Shown: one piece after another, positions 39,006-53,200 of the stretch
Layout: each line of letters starts with the position of its first letter
How positions within the stretch are numbered: the first letter of the stretch is position 1
DNA from: Atrichornis clamosus
Taxonomy: Eukaryota; Chordata; Aves; Passeriformes; Menuridae
DNA length: 64,000 bases
Assembly: GCA_013400975.1 (NCBI GenBank)
Contig: WBMZ01006363.1
Location: 98,000 to 161,999, forward strand
Direction of reading: 5' to 3'
Made by a program: the position numbers and the translations under genes
Notes under the pieces: generated by a model
The model's input: the letters and a program-made list of their open reading frames with translations, nothing else
What the model was told of the DNA's origin: nothing
Databases searched by the model: none

Positions 39006-41224
39006 CTGTACAAGTCCTTGGAAAAAGTTGTGACCGTAAAGGACAATTTTACAAATAACAATCCTCCACACCCACGAGGTTGATGTGACTGGCAAACACA
39101 TTCTTCAGAGCATAAGATGACCTTTATTGTTTCTAATTAGGTTTCTGTGTCTTCTTCAAGCCAGGAAAAATTCTGTCTCATTAAACTGACAAACTTTTCA
39201 CTGCCACCTGGTTCTGATGAACAGGAATACATCCACGTGAGAAATGTCAATGAACTTCAAATAGTACATTGTGCACTTTGACCCCTGAAGTCAAATGTAC
39301 ATGCAAATAAAGCCCTGAAAGGGTTCAAGAAAGCAATTTCTACTGGTGCATATTAAAATGCAAATTGGAGATTAGCCTAATAACTCACAGTTGCTGACCT
39401 TAAAATAATCTGTTTCTAATCCCCACTTAATTTAAAACCAAATATTTTAATAAGCAGACTCTTTATCAACTGTTTTCCCCATCAATATTTCCCCCCTTAA
39501 CAGCTATATTATTCTTCTGCAGTGTTGATTTGATGATATTTTCCCTTCAATGGAACTTAAGCAAGGATTCTGCCAAAGAAACAGAATACTTTTTGACTGA
39601 ACTATTTTCCCTATGCATTTAGCTGCTTTCGTGCTTTCAGAACAAGCCTTACTACCTTCTCAATCTTTATCTTAAGTAAAGAATTTGATATAGTAGAAAT
39701 TTTACAAGCTTTTAGCATCTCAGGTGGAGAAGAATAATGTCACCGGGCACATTTTCCTCTTTGTCCTAGTTAGTACTATTAACACCTTTTAAGTGAGTAT
39801 TTTAACAAGTATGTTCTTGATTGGACACCTTTATCTCAACTTGTCAACAAGTTCCCCATGGAAACAAACAATAAATGACTAACTTGACATCTTTAACAAA
39901 GGCTCTGTCCTTCAAAGACATTGGGGTGAAAGAGCAATTTAATTAAGATGGGAAAAGAAGCTGCCAATCAAATTTTAAAACACCATTCATTAGATGGGTT
40001 AATAGATAAAAAGAGTGCCACAATTTCTGGAATCCAATCTCTTTCACTGCTTCAAGCAATACCTCACTGAACATGAATTGCTAAAAGGATTGACATAATA
40101 TATTTTGGGGGAGGGAAGGGTTAGAAATGTTCACATATTCCAGTGAATCACTCTGCCATAATGCTTGCAAAGTAAGACTGGTGTGTTCCCCTTGGGCAAA
40201 CACCTGTTTACGAATTGGGACATATCATTAAAAGTGACTTCACCTTCTTTTATGCTCCATGCCAAATTCAGTACAACTCATTTGGGTATGCTAGACCAGC
40301 ATTCCATTCCCATGTTCTGGACAATTAATTGTAACCTTCAGTTTGACTACTTATCTAAGGTGTTTAAAACAGTGCCTGAAAACAAGGAAAGAAAAAGAAA
40401 CAGCTTTCAGATTTTCCACCTAAAGAAGCGGTGCCACTAGCTTAGTTAAAACAAACAGTCCCTTAAAAACTGTGAATGAATAAGGCAAATTATTAACCCA
40501 CAAAGTGTACAACACTTCTCATTCATTGATGATGTCATACAAATTTATAGAGGAACCGTTCTTAAATACTAAAAGTTAAACAAATATGTCAGCACACAGT
40601 GGAGAAACATTCTGCTCTGAAAATTACTCAAAGGACTAAAAAAAGCCTTTTGTCATCAACAGCATTTTTGCAAAATTCAAGTATGGGGATATTTCTATTT
40701 TGTAGGTTTTGCTGAAAATAATAATGTATCTATTCCTTTGAAGAACATCAGTAAGAGTCACATGTGCAAAATCAGAAACCTAAATCAGCAATATGTAGGC
40801 TACTTAAGTACCATAGATTAATGCTGAAATGCACTAAATCTCTTTCAATAACTTTGGAGAATACAAATACTCTTAGCAGCTTCAAGTCCATAGTTATTTC
40901 AGGTACCTAAATAAGGCATAGGAACCTACTACAGACTATGTAACATTCAAAAGTGTAATGACTGGTACATTTAATATTTTAAAAAATTCACCCATCTGCT
41001 GTTTATTACTGTACATTCTCATTTTTATTATTGCCATCAATCATCTCTTCATTTGACTGTATTGCAGAACTGTAGATAACAGTGGTTAGAAACAACACGA
41101 GAAAGATTGATGGAACATTATAAACACACACTGTTTTAGTTGTAGTGGACCACATCCTGGTTACTGGGCAGATGTTTGCTTTCTGCTAACATTCAATAAA
41201 TGCATACCATCTAAGCCAAAATGG

Positions 41225-41480
41225 GGGGCACTTCCTGCATTGCTTCCTCCAGTATCAGAAAACTTCAAAGCAGCGAAGCCAGCTCTGTGCCTTCAAGATT
41301 CCCTGCCAGTTTGCCTGACCTGTCTCTACCATCCCAGTGAGCACAGCAGGCCGTGCCTTGTACCCGCTGCCCCACACAGAGCCTGGGAGCTGCTCCACAG
41401 CACACAGAGCCCGTAAGCAATCCCAGACAGCACAATCTCAGCGTGCTCTAGAAGACATCTGGGGCATGCTGGCATGTCAT
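41225..41480. other. GC-richer island without a gene
   Basis: About 250 bases with roughly half G+C in an otherwise AT-rich region, rich in CAG/CTG words (for example GAGCCTGGGAGCTGCTCCAC). No open frame of note and no splice pair. It could be an old repeat or a conserved noncoding element. Confidence 0.3.
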
Positions 41481-44400
41481 CCCCACATGCTGTTTTTGAG
41501 GGAGTGCTGAGATATCTCTTTAAAATCTATATGGCAACAGGGTCTACAACATGCCCCCATACTCCATCCCAAAAACAGCTATCTTTGAGTAATTTTGACT
41601 GAAACAAAATTCACTTTGAAGCCCATGACAGCCAAACAGGTACAGACTTCCAAAAATTCTCCTAACAGGCTAGACGGGTCCTTTTTCTGGTCCTAAATAT
41701 TAAGAGGCAAGATACAAACATGATAGCTAATGCTTTTCTCAAGTTTTATGTCAGACAGGTCTAAGGATTGCACATGCAATATTACTGACTATGAAGACAC
41801 TAGAGTGATCTAATAGTTAAAACCAAACACTTACATTTAGATTTTTTTTATTTATTAAGGAAAATATTAATTTTAAAAATAACTCTTTTTAAATATGAGA
41901 AAGATATTGCCAAGCACTTGATAAAATGCATCATCAAAAGAATTAAGGTGAATTCATATTACAGTGTGTTTCCACTAGTATTTATGCGACAGTTTCCCGT
42001 ATGTTTCAAAAATATTACATAATAAGAGTCAAATTAGGAAAATATTTATGTATAAAACTTGTAATGAAAAAAACATTGCTTGAGTTGTGAGATTACCAAA
42101 GGAAGTTTCTATTAACAAACTTACTTTTCTGTAATTACAAGAAGTTTCAAATGATTCCTATTCTTCACATCCTCTTCTCCACCTTAGACAAACAGAAAAT
42201 TTACTCTTCCAAATAAAGGAATAGTTGACTGATTGGTTCTACTGCCCTCTCAATTTTTATGCTTTTTTATATCTATGGCTAATTTGTTATGCTGTTCATT
42301 AAGCAAAAGTTACTTGCAAAAAGGTAGAACACATATTTAGATTAATGAGCTCTGGGGACATGACTAGATTCTTTACTTGTACAGCTTAACTGCAGTGTAT
42401 TACAGTAGCCAGGAGATACTACAATTTTTCTATCTGTTCCCAAGGATTACACTAGGTATTCCTGAAATAGACATTGTACAAAAATAGTGTAAAACAAAAC
42501 ATTTTATCTTACTCTTTGCTAGCAACTAGCACTAATACCTTAACCATTTTTTGCAAGAAATATAGAAAATTTAAAAATCCTACAATAACTTTTTCCACCA
42601 AAACCCAGTATTTCTTTAAAAGCAATTTCACACATTATCTATAAGGTTGAGTATCTAACTCTACAAGATCTGTACATTTGAACATAAGAATTTTGTAAGT
42701 AACTTACTACATTACACATTTGAAAGACAGCACCAATACTTTGCAATAATGCAAAAGAAATAAGGGGTCATGTTCTCCAAGGTGGCTGAGCTCTGTGCAA
42801 TTGGTGCGTTATGCTGTATTTCAGCAGATGTGAACTGAGCCACTTATATTTTGTTAACTGTAGCCACAGGAACTGTGCAGCTATTCCCAATTTATCTAAC
42901 CCCAGGGGTACTCGAGCATGACCCTATATAGGGATCTCATGAGTAACTGGTATTTCTATATTCTCCTAGAAGGATCTAAGAAAAACAAATCTAAGAAGGT
43001 AAGTACAGATAGCAGAGGATTCTCTAGACACTGCATAAACAACTCAATCAGATGCAAGTCAGCTTGAGCCCAGAAATTTTACAGAGGTGCTTTTCAACCT
43101 TGTGTTAACCCAGTAAGCTTGGGCACAGCACCTTCACACCACAGTTCAGAATTACAGCACAGCCAGAATTAATGCATATCTGCCTATTATAGACTCGTAG
43201 GCAAATCCTACCAAAAGCAGAACTCTCAGAGGTTCATTTTCGATATTGAAACAGTATTGCCACAAACCAAGGATCTTGCCAAGTAGATGTAATGTTGAAA
43301 TGTAAAATATATATGATTGCAATTGTAATTTTAGCCCTCATTTCATCATTATCACTAGAGGAAGAAAGAGGCTGAGTGTTGAAAAACAAGTGTTTCAACT
43401 CCTGCCTCAACTCTCTGCCATCAATTCCTCATGTGCTAACTAGCTAGAATAAAATCTCACACCTCGGTCTCAAATGACAGATCAAAACTACATTGTAAAT
43501 TATCCAAAAAAGAACTCTGTTCCACCACATTTCTGACATATTATATAATATATTGGGTCTAAACAAGAGAAAGTGTAATATCCAACTTGGACGATGTACA
43601 GCCATGTCTCAATCCAGCCATGGAAACAAGGCTATCTCACCTGTTTTATTTAGAACACTTCACATGTAAAACACATTCCCATGTAAAAATCTGAAACATT
43701 CTAGAAATCAAACAGAATTTATGCTGCTAGAGGTATTCTACAGTTAGCTTTATAAACTCTGCTTTTTATATTCATATGTATCTATACACACAAATATGTA
43801 TTTGCACACACTACATATAACTTACTACACACTATAGAAATATACATCCACATATCAGCTATATAAAATTAGCATGAAGAATCCATGCATTTCCTATACA
43901 GTTTTCACAAAACTGTTGCATACTTAGGTCCACAATTAATAAAGTTTTCCTGGTTTTATTTTCTTTTTCCTTCTGTTTTTCCTGTCTAATAGGCACACCA
44001 CCTACACTACACAGAATTGGCCTTTTTCGATGAGAACCAAAGCAGTGTTACAGTACAGATTTTTCAGAAGTGAACTGTAGCATAATGCAACTAATATGCA
44101 TAGAGCACACTCTCTCAGGACTAGTATTCTGCTTCCAGAACAAGGGAGGCCCACTTATTCAGTTGACCTCCCATCCTGAGAGGTATTAGGACTCCCCCTC
44201 AAACTACCGAGTTTCAATCCTGGCATAACTCCAGTACTGCACTCGTTTCATAAACGTGCTTTCAGAGCCAAGACATCTGCGTACTTCAGTGACATGCAAG
44301 TTATAAAAGGAGTGTTTATATCCAACTTCAGCATAATGTGAAAGTTTAGCAGCCACAAGACAGCTTTATATAGTGACTGGACGTTACTTAAAGGCTTCAT

Positions 44401-47328
44401 TGTACTTCCAATGACAGTACTCAGCAAAATAACTAGAACTCTATAAATTAATTACACTTTCTTCTAATAATTACTAAACTCTCCTGGGTTTATAAATAAG
44501 GTGGCCCAAGCATCAGGAAACATGGCAGGAAGCCCAAAGACTGATTTAAAATTTATCCCTACTGACCAGTACTTCCCATTATCATTGTTCACTGCAGGAA
44601 ACAAGAAAGTAAGCTTTGAATCATACAATACGTAGCACTGCAGCTGCTGAGCTGCACAGCTTTCCAAGTATGCTTTGTCCCAAGAGCCAGTTCTGTGATG
44701 GGGTAATCTGATGGAACTGAACTTCTTTCATGCCCATGAATCCTATTCCTGACATGGCATTTAAAACTACATTTCTGTCCCCTCACAGTTAGTATTCCTA
44801 CAGGTATTATTCACTCTGGTAAATTCAATGTACGTTCAAATATTTTCCCAGTGGTTTGAAAGGAATGAAAAAATCAGTAATTTAAAATACCTGTCTAGCT
44901 CTTTCAGACAATAATGGTACCTGCTGCTTGCCTACAAGAATTACTTGTCTTCCAAATAAAGCTGGACACACAGAAAACAACTTCTAAAATTCATTATTAC
45001 AATGTTTATAAAAAGCCAGTGCCATGAGCTTAGAGTGCAAATATGTTTTATCATCATTCATCATCATCTGAATGTGAATGGAAAAGTCACAATTGCTAAC
45101 AGTGATACATAGATAGATATCATACTGGAAAAAGAATGTATGAGTAAGGATGAAAGAAAACATCTGAATAAAGCACCATTTGTACCTAATCTTCCATGGA
45201 AGATGTTCCAACAGTCCCATAAAAACGGTGCTCACTCTGCTTGTTGCTTTCATCTAATGCTCCTACTCTCATTTGCTAAAAATTTCCATCTTAGATTCTT
45301 AAACACATTATTTAAATCCATAGTGAAATGTGTAGGAGTACACCCTCAAATAAGTGAAGAATGGAGTGGTGTCAGGGTCTTAGTAATTTGACAGAATAAT
45401 CTACATAGTCTTTGCTGACTATAAGTTACTATATATTTTAGCATTATCAATCATACCTTCATTTTCCCTTAAAGCTTTTAAGTAGAGACCATGACTTTGA
45501 GTCATTTTCAGTAATAAGAAGAAAAGCAGAAGCATGCAGTACCAGTTTGGAAAGCTTTACAGATGTTTTATTTCCTCAGAATAACTAGAAAGCACATTCC
45601 TCTTCTCCGTTTTACCTTACAGATTCCCACTGCTGCTTGCATCTTCCCATGACTTTCTTTACACATACCCCACATTCCCTGCCTGGTGGCTTTCATGCTC
45701 CTCTGCATAAATTTCCTTTCACTGCACTCATTCCCTTCTACTCCAGAATTAATACATATCCAACACACCACTTTCTACCTCCGTAACCATTTGCATTCAT
45801 AGAAGAATATCTGAAGGGATAACACAGGCCTGATATAAACATTTAACACAAAATGGGATTTGATCACTTTTATCAGTTAACATATGTTTAAAATTTAAGA
45901 TTTTCATTATCATTATGAGGAAAGTTTGTCAGCAAGTATCAAATAAATAGTCTTTTTCAGATGGCTTACAAATTCATACAAATTTGGCAGGTCTCAATTT
46001 TTTTCCTCCTTGCTTCACTGATTGTCAGGCAAGATAGTAAACTGTCTTTTTCCACAAACAATTAAATAAAATCCCCATCTTAAATGTGTAATTCATCTCC
46101 ATCTTAATGCCTCCTTAGAATGCTTTATGACCTTTCTAGATATGTCCAGTGCTAAGGCAAGTGTAAATAAATTCGGAATTCTTTGAGAATACAATATTTA
46201 AATACAGTACACAAAGCTTCTTCTGTGAAGCTGGGGTCAATACTCAACACATTACGTTTTCTGAGACAGCTCTACTGCCTCCTTTTCATAAAGCCTTACT
46301 TGTAGAGGAGGGGAAAAATGCCTTTTCCTGTCAAAGAGCTCATCTGCTAGCACTGTAATGAATACTCTATTTTTAACTACAAGATGAATGTAGTGTGAAA
46401 TGAACACAGGTATCTATGATCCTCCCAGTTCTAACAGCAGTTGTGTTATGAATATTTAAATAAACATCTGGATTCCCTTTAGAATTTAGCTGGGAAGGGA
46501 ATGCTATAATGAGAATAGTGTATTGAGAAGGATTCAGACATCTTTCTTACACAAAAAATTGTTACATGGTTTCTCTATCTCTACTGAATATAAAAACATA
46601 TCTAAATAACAGCTTGGAAAATAAAATTAACAAGAAGTGCAAGTTTTAACATTTCCATTTTACAGAATATTTGGCAATTTAAAATCTCAATGCAAATCTA
46701 TAGTACTAAAACTTTCCAGCAGAATTTATGAAACTATTCCATTTTCGAGCCATTTAATTTTGTAGGATTGGAGCTTTGAAATGGTCATGTTATCAAAATG
46801 AACAATACAAAATCATTTAAAATCCAAAAATATCAAAAGTGAAAAATAACAATTCCAGTGAGAACTTCATTTAGCTTCATTTCAAAATGCTACCTTTCCA
46901 ATTTCCTCCCTTAGTCTTAGGAAAAACAAATCACTTTAAATTTCTACATGAACAAGAAATATTTACATATGCTTCGTGTAGAACAAGTTTGAATAGAACA
47001 TTCTGAAAACTATGACTAATTCTGAAAACCTGGAAACTGGCTAATACTAATTAACAGGCCAATTTTGGTGATTTGGCATTTTCTGATGAAAAAATACTCT
47101 TTCAAAAAAGCTGAAGAGCTCTGGAGTAGAGATTTAGTGATCTCCAGAATAACAAATAATGCTGCATAAGCATAAAAAAGATGGGTTTAATGTGGCAGAA
47201 AAAAAGAAAGTAGAAGAAAATTAGAGCAAGAAAGAGGAAAGACATATCTGCAGTAGATATTCAGGATGCCAGAAAGAAGTGGCTCCTGGACATCTAGATT
47301 TGCAGGTGTTAAAAGACATTGAATTAAA

Positions 47329-47450
47329 TAAAATTGTAGAAGAAAATACAATGAAAGTAATAACATTACTTCCAATTTAGACCCAAAATAATAAAACTGT
47401 AGAAAATAAAATTAAAGTAATAAAATTACTTTCAGTTTAGGCTCAAAATA
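47329..47450. repeat. Diverged tandem duplication, about 60 bp units
   Basis: Unit one (47329-47391) and unit two (47392-47450) share the order TAAAA-TGTAGAA, AAAGTAATAA-ATTACTT and AAAATA, with several substitutions and a small deletion in unit two. The differences indicate an older duplication than the perfect ones elsewhere in the window. Confidence 0.8.
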
Positions 47451-48619
47451 TTTTAGTAACTATTCTTTTCAGATGACAATTTTTTCCATGAAATCACTGC
47501 CTTAAGTATACTTTCAATATTACAATAACCTTGAGGTGGAACAAAACATCCACTACGGTAGTAGCATTAGCTTTAAAAACAGTGATTGTGGAATACAGTT
47601 TCTCCTATTATCTCAACCCTTAAGGCTCTCTATAGTCAGTATATATCTGCATAATCTCAGCACATCTCAGTATATCTTTTGCCTCAAGAAAAAAACACAT
47701 GAACATAAACCATAACAAATCCTAAGCAAAGCTCCAGTACTCCCAAATCTCTTCAGGGCCCACCTTAGTTCAATTCTTCCAGCAGAGCTCTGCTGCTTCC
47801 TCATAATAAATCTTCCTACTCCTGCTTACACATCCCACAAGCTTGTAATGCAAAATTTTTGAAGATACAGAAAATTCCATTCTCTTATGCTTCCAGGTTT
47901 ACAACTTCACCGCTAAAATCAATCAGTGGTTTAAATGGATGATAAAACAGGAGTTACATGTGGATCTTAAACTACATTTGAAAGAATACTCAACACTGCT
48001 AGAAGAGAGCATACCATGAGCAAAATGACCTAACACTGTCCAGGGCTTTTTTACATCTAGAGATTGAATTTCACAGATTAATCTGCTAATCTGTTATTTT
48101 TCCTAATGTTATACACAGCTGTAAGCCTCTGACTCTGGTACTTTTGACAAGTATAGTGTCAGGATCAAAATTTAACAAACCAACCTGGTAGAAATATTAC
48201 TTTTGAAATATACTAAAATACACAGTGAAATTTTGATGCCAAAACAATATTTGTTCTTAATGCTGGATTTTTCCCACTCTTCTTTTTAATTATTGCTTAA
48301 ATGGTTGGATTTTGTTTCAACTGCAAAATCAAATACCTGGACAAAGCTCTCAGAGGATTATCAACTCCAACAAATTCATCAAAGGATTGAAAATGCAAAT
48401 AAAAATAGTATTTCAAACATTAATATGGAGCACAGTTCGCAAAAAATACCCAATAGTTTTAATAAGAGTACATAGTTGAAAAACTGAAAAGAGAAAGAAA
48501 AGTAAACGGAGAAAGAATTTTCTAAGATGACAGAAATTCTTCGTTTTACTCAGTATGGTTAAAGAAAGATTGCGACCCAATGTCCTCTTATTATACTATG
48601 ACTTGGAAACAATACTTAC

Positions 48620-48680
48620 CACTTCTATTGCACTTTTAGTGCATGCATGGTAGTACCATTTATACATTAGACTGTAGCAA
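48620..48680 (-). CDS. Possible coding exon (20 codons)
   Basis: A 61 nt candidate read from 48680 to 48620, starting in phase 2 and ending in phase 0. The acceptor is GCTTTTACAATCTTCAG and the donor GAAGTG followed by GTAAGTATT, both strong. Two of the three frames contain stops. The open one reads CYSLMYKWYYHACTKSAIEV. It would need an upstream exon ending in phase 2. The weak candidate at 49486-49529 would supply that and give a Ser codon at the junction. There is no direct phase link to the nearest firm exon (57258-57360, ending phase 1), so at least one exon between them would be missing from the firm set. Confidence 0.5.
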
Positions 48681-49249
48681 CTGAAGATTGTAAAAGCTGT
48701 CATAGTAAAGCTGAAAAAACATTCAGATCTTTCAATATCAGATCTCATAGTATTTTCACCGGGTAACATTGCCCACAATGAAACTAATTAAATGCAATAT
48801 ATAAACTGTAAACATGTAAGTGACAGAGACTGCCTGCTGGACCTAATTATTTGGTTTTTTCAACTGCTGTACTATCAGTTTGAAGTAAGCAAGGAAAATC
48901 TGGCCCTTGGTATATTAAACTTGAAAGAAAGGAAAATCTGTTTACAGAACAAAGGCAGAATTATATGCTAGCTGTTAAATTCCCTTACTGCTACTTGGTA
49001 TCTGCTAAAAAGAGATTGGTAGGTTTGCATGCCATCAGTTTGTGTAAATAATAAAGTTTTACCTTCCTGGAGCTAGGAATAGTTGATATTTATTACCTGC
49101 CATATTTCTAAGTAATTTATATCCAGCATAATGCTGTTGTATATACTAATGTATAAAGTTACTTTAAAAGCTAAACACTAATTTTCATTGAATTGAGTAG
49201 TACCTAAAAAAAAAAATCTTATTTACTGGACTTCATTTGAATTTTACAT

Positions 49250-49900
49250 CTGCATCGATCCTGCCTGAAGACCACGGCGCACGAGCAGTCTGTGATCCAC
49301 ACAACATTTGACGAGCAGAGGCCCAGGCCAGTGCTGTGCTGCACACCCAGCAGGGCCGTCAGGCCTGGCTCGTGTGGCACAAATTCCTTGGTCACAGGAC
49401 GTGGGCAATGCATTGCACAGAGGAGCCTGGTGGCAGCTCCACCTCTATACCAGCAATTGCACCACTTGCATGGTCTTGTCTTTACCTGAAGGTGCAGCAA
49501 GGTTTCCCAAGAACATCGTTCCGTTTCAACTGTAGAAATGAAAAAGAGTTGTTTGCTTGTTATTCTAGAAAGTTCTGTAATAGCTGGAATGACCAAAAGG
49601 GAGAATCTTTTCCACAGGTGGTGTCTGCCCAGCACGCTCTACATGGGTGGGAAGTAGTGCTGGGCTTCCCAGCAACGAAAAGGGTGACAGAGTTAGCTCC
49701 AGGGAACAACACTGAGAATGATGTCTTACAGAGTCTAAGTGCCTTTTTTATTGGGATCATAACAGACCAGCAGCTTCCAGCACAAAACAACACCTCCTGT
49801 CTGTACTATCTGTGTATCTCTACTGCTGGCTCAGCACCCTGCAGCTGGCAAGACCATGGTAGCTGGGGCTCTACAGTAGCTTCTGCTACCCACTGAAGAC
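49250..49900. other. GC-richer island with the longest open frame in the window
   Basis: The plus-strand frame at 49336-49896 is open for 186 codons, begins with ATG and ends in TGA. It is the longest in the window. The minus strand is also open for 138 codons at 49219-49635. High G+C lowers stop frequency, so open frames on both strands may be chance. The plus-strand product starts MLHTQQGRQAWLVWHKFL and shows no repeat, signal peptide or family motif I recognise. The weak minus-strand exon candidate 49486-49529 overlaps it. Possible explanations are a retrocopy, a decayed element, or an exon of a plus-strand transcript. I do not call it a gene. Confidence 0.35.
49486..49529 (-). CDS. Weak short exon candidate
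   Basis: A 44 nt stretch read from 49529 to 49486, within a GC-richer island. The acceptor CTCTTTTTCATTTCTACAG and donor CTTCAG followed by GTAAAGAC are both strong. Two frames are open. Phase 0 to 2 reads LKRNDVLGKPCCTF and fits the 48620-48680 candidate. Phase 1 to 0 reads ETERCSWETLLHLQ and does not. The opposite strand carries a longer open frame across the same bases. Real exon or pseudoexon cannot be decided here. Confidence 0.3.
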
Positions 49901-50240
49901 TCAGAAAGCCAAATCCAGGAAGGCATCTAATTGATGTTGTATATTTTCACACTGGACCATTTATAGAGGGGTTAAAGCACAGCCCTAGGAAGTGTGATTC
50001 CAGGTCCCAACTCTCCTTAATTCCTATTAAGCACCCTAGTCATGAAGATGAAAAGACTTTGGAATGGCACCCACCAAAGTTGGACCCAAATGAAGTAGGG
50101 AATGCAAAATTTATAATGCCAGAAAATAAATTAACACAAACTGCAAGCCAGTAAGAAGAAATACCTTATAATCCACTGAGCTCTTTGGCTATGGTATATC
50201 CTACTCTGGCCAGACGAAATTCTTTCCCCATAACTGTCCT

Positions 50241-50283
50241 ATTCATTGGAATGCATTCAGATGCATTCATTGGAATGCATTCA
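50241..50283. repeat. 24 bp direct repeat
   Basis: ATTCATTGGAATGCATTCA occurs at 50241 and again 24 bases later at 50265, adjacent in tandem. A simple slippage duplication. Confidence 0.8.
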
Positions 50284-53200
50284 AACTACTATTTTGAAGG
50301 TCAAATACCACACAAGGTATTGTAAAAAGCTTTTTTCCTCACATGCTGCATAATATCAGGTATAGGGGGGAGGAAATACACTGGGGAGTGGGCTTCACTG
50401 ATTATTGAACCAGTCAGATTACTGAGCCTCTTCCCTGGTTTTTGCACCCAAACAGATTCATCCTATACTGTTTTAATTAGGATTTCGATTAATTCTTAAC
50501 AATTAAATTGTTTTAATTGTCTGACATCATACATGAGCATGCTGCAATTAATGAATTATTTTAAGTAGTCTAATTAAGCATGTTTCTGAAAAACTGACTA
50601 TAAACATGTTAGGCAATGAATCAAAGTCTAATCTATAAAAACTATGGCAAAATAAATGAAAACCTGACTATAAAAGCTTTTACTGAAAATGCTAAGTTAC
50701 ACAGATTTTCTATATTAAATCTACTCAATATCTCACTGACACAATTTTACTATAATGACAACATGACAACACTGCTGTAAATAATGGAGTTTTCTCTGCC
50801 TCATATCCATTTAAGTTCTGAAAAGTCAGTGTTTTATTGACATAAGTTCCAGCATGCACATTTCCTTCTCAGAGAAGCAGAAAAAGACCTGCATGTATAC
50901 AAGACAAGTATCTTTTAGAACATCTAGAGCTTGTTAAAGAATGCTTGCCTAGTTATTCTCCAAAAGGCTGAGCAAGTCTTTCCCCAGCTCCAGTAAACAC
51001 CACAGCACAATCCTGCCTTTTCGAATAACCACACACTCTATAACAAAACTAATCACCCTCCCCCATCATCATTATTTAAAAAGAAAAACTTTTGGTTCCT
51101 ATTCCTTTGGTATATCTTCCTTGACTATTGAATCTATTCCTTTTGTCCCTTAAGCTGTCTGACTTCTTAGTTCCACCTTATTTATGCCTTAAAATCTAGA
51201 GACTCATTGCCACTCTCATCTCATTTTTTTCAGAACTGTGGATCTGGTTGATTAGAGCACCTAATTTCCCAACAGATCTCCCAACTTTGTTCAGGCTCTC
51301 CCTGTGTCCAAAGAGAAAAATCCAAACAAATACAGTTGCACAGACGCCAACCATTTCTCCTTCATGACATACCTACCTTAAACCATGGGATTTTTTTTTT
51401 CTTTAAAGTATTCTTGCCAAGAAAAGACTTTTTACCTGCTTATGCACCTGCTTTAAAAAATGAATTTGGGAAAAAGAATTCTTCACGCTTTTAATTTTAT
51501 TTCCTTTTAATTCCACATCAGAAGTATTTAGGAACTAAGATATTGTTAAAATTAATCTTCATTTACCTGTCTAAAGCTTTTTATTTATTATTACCTACAT
51601 TCTCTGAAAAGTCTGTGGAGATGTGCATTTCTTTCAGAACAAGAAACCCCAAACCTTAAGTGTTCACCTAAGTACACTAGGCTCAAATCATTCAGTCAAT
51701 AAAGGGATTATAATTGAATCTGATGCATATTGGGCTGGGCATATTGCACATAAAAAAAGTTCCTGTACTAAATGGTAAAGAAGCAAACATTAAAGATACA
51801 AATGAAAAAGTTTTTTTTTTCTACTAGCATTAGGCAGACCTTCGGTAATCTTAACCATGCTGAGCAGTTGGATTTGGCACGTATTTAAATCAGTTCTACA
51901 CAGAACAATTTACACGATCAAAATTGTACCCATAGGATCACACATGTGGACCAAAACGCCAGACTATTTTATCTGAAGGCTGGTTTTAATTCTGCTCTTA
52001 CTATTTTTTTAATGTGATTGTTTTAGTCATTTGGCTCTTCTAAAGGCATTAGCTAACAGGAAAACAAATATATAATACAAGAACCAAAAATAAACCAGTT
52101 CTGATATACTTTCTGCCTTTCACAATTTGGTTTTAGAGGTCTACAATACACTTACAATTCTCATTTCTCTGGAGGGAGGAAGGGGAACGAAGTCTTAGTA
52201 GAATCAATAAGGTCCTGCAGTTCACCCTGTCTTGTCACTAAATGTGAAATGGGATCTGAACCATAGCAGAATTTGCTGTATGAAGACTTCATACAAGATT
52301 ACCACTGCAGAATTCAGCCTAGTGTTGGCATTGCTAATGGGATGAAACTAGAACAGTATGAATAATACATTACACACACCAATCAATGTTACACTGTAAT
52401 GGGCTGATGGAAAATAAATACTCTTCATGAACACCAAGGAAGAACTTCCAAACACAGATATTTTATGATTATTCATTTATTATCTTTACTAGATGAAAAA
52501 AAAAAAAATCAACTTAGTGACAAAGTGCAAAAGCAGCATAAATGTTGCTCTATCTTTACCAAATATTATTTCTTTGAAGCATGACCAGCTTCTGTACTTG
52601 CTGAGTTTTCTTCCCCTCCCCCTGCTTTCTCTCCCAATCACGATACACAAAATCTAAATGCCCTACCCTCCTTTAAATAATTTCTAAGCCTCTATAAATG
52701 ATTTTAATTTAAAACTAAGACGAAGTAGTATGTGCAAAAATAATTTGTCTCATTTTGTCTGCAAGTTCCAAATTCTCTTCCTCTCTTCAGTGTGTCAGCG
52801 TATTCATCTTTTCTTACAAGTACAACCTCTACTACATTTCTCTGGCTCTCAGTCTTCCTAAACTCCTATTTACTTACCCAAAAGAAATAACCTTTCACAC
52901 ATATGAACCTCCCTTGAGCTAAGATTGATCTTACACTGATAAGTATAAGTAGAAAGTGCTTCCCTACACAATACCTTATTTCAAAATAGCCTGCACCCAC
53001 CTCTCCTGTGGGCTTCACAAATCCATCCAATGTTCAGATCTCCTTCCCTATTGCCCCACAACCTCCATGAACAGTCAGACCCTGTGCAGATCATAAATAC
53101 CCCCTACTGGTTGCAGTGCCTGGAAATGTAAAAAGGAAGGCTGTAAAGCTTCACATATCATGACAACAAAGACATCTCTGTATTCCAGGGCCTTGAAACT

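Noticed and set aside
43634..43660. Strong minus-strand donor (ACAG/GTGAGATAG)
   Set aside because: No acceptor with a pyrimidine tract within exon distance upstream.
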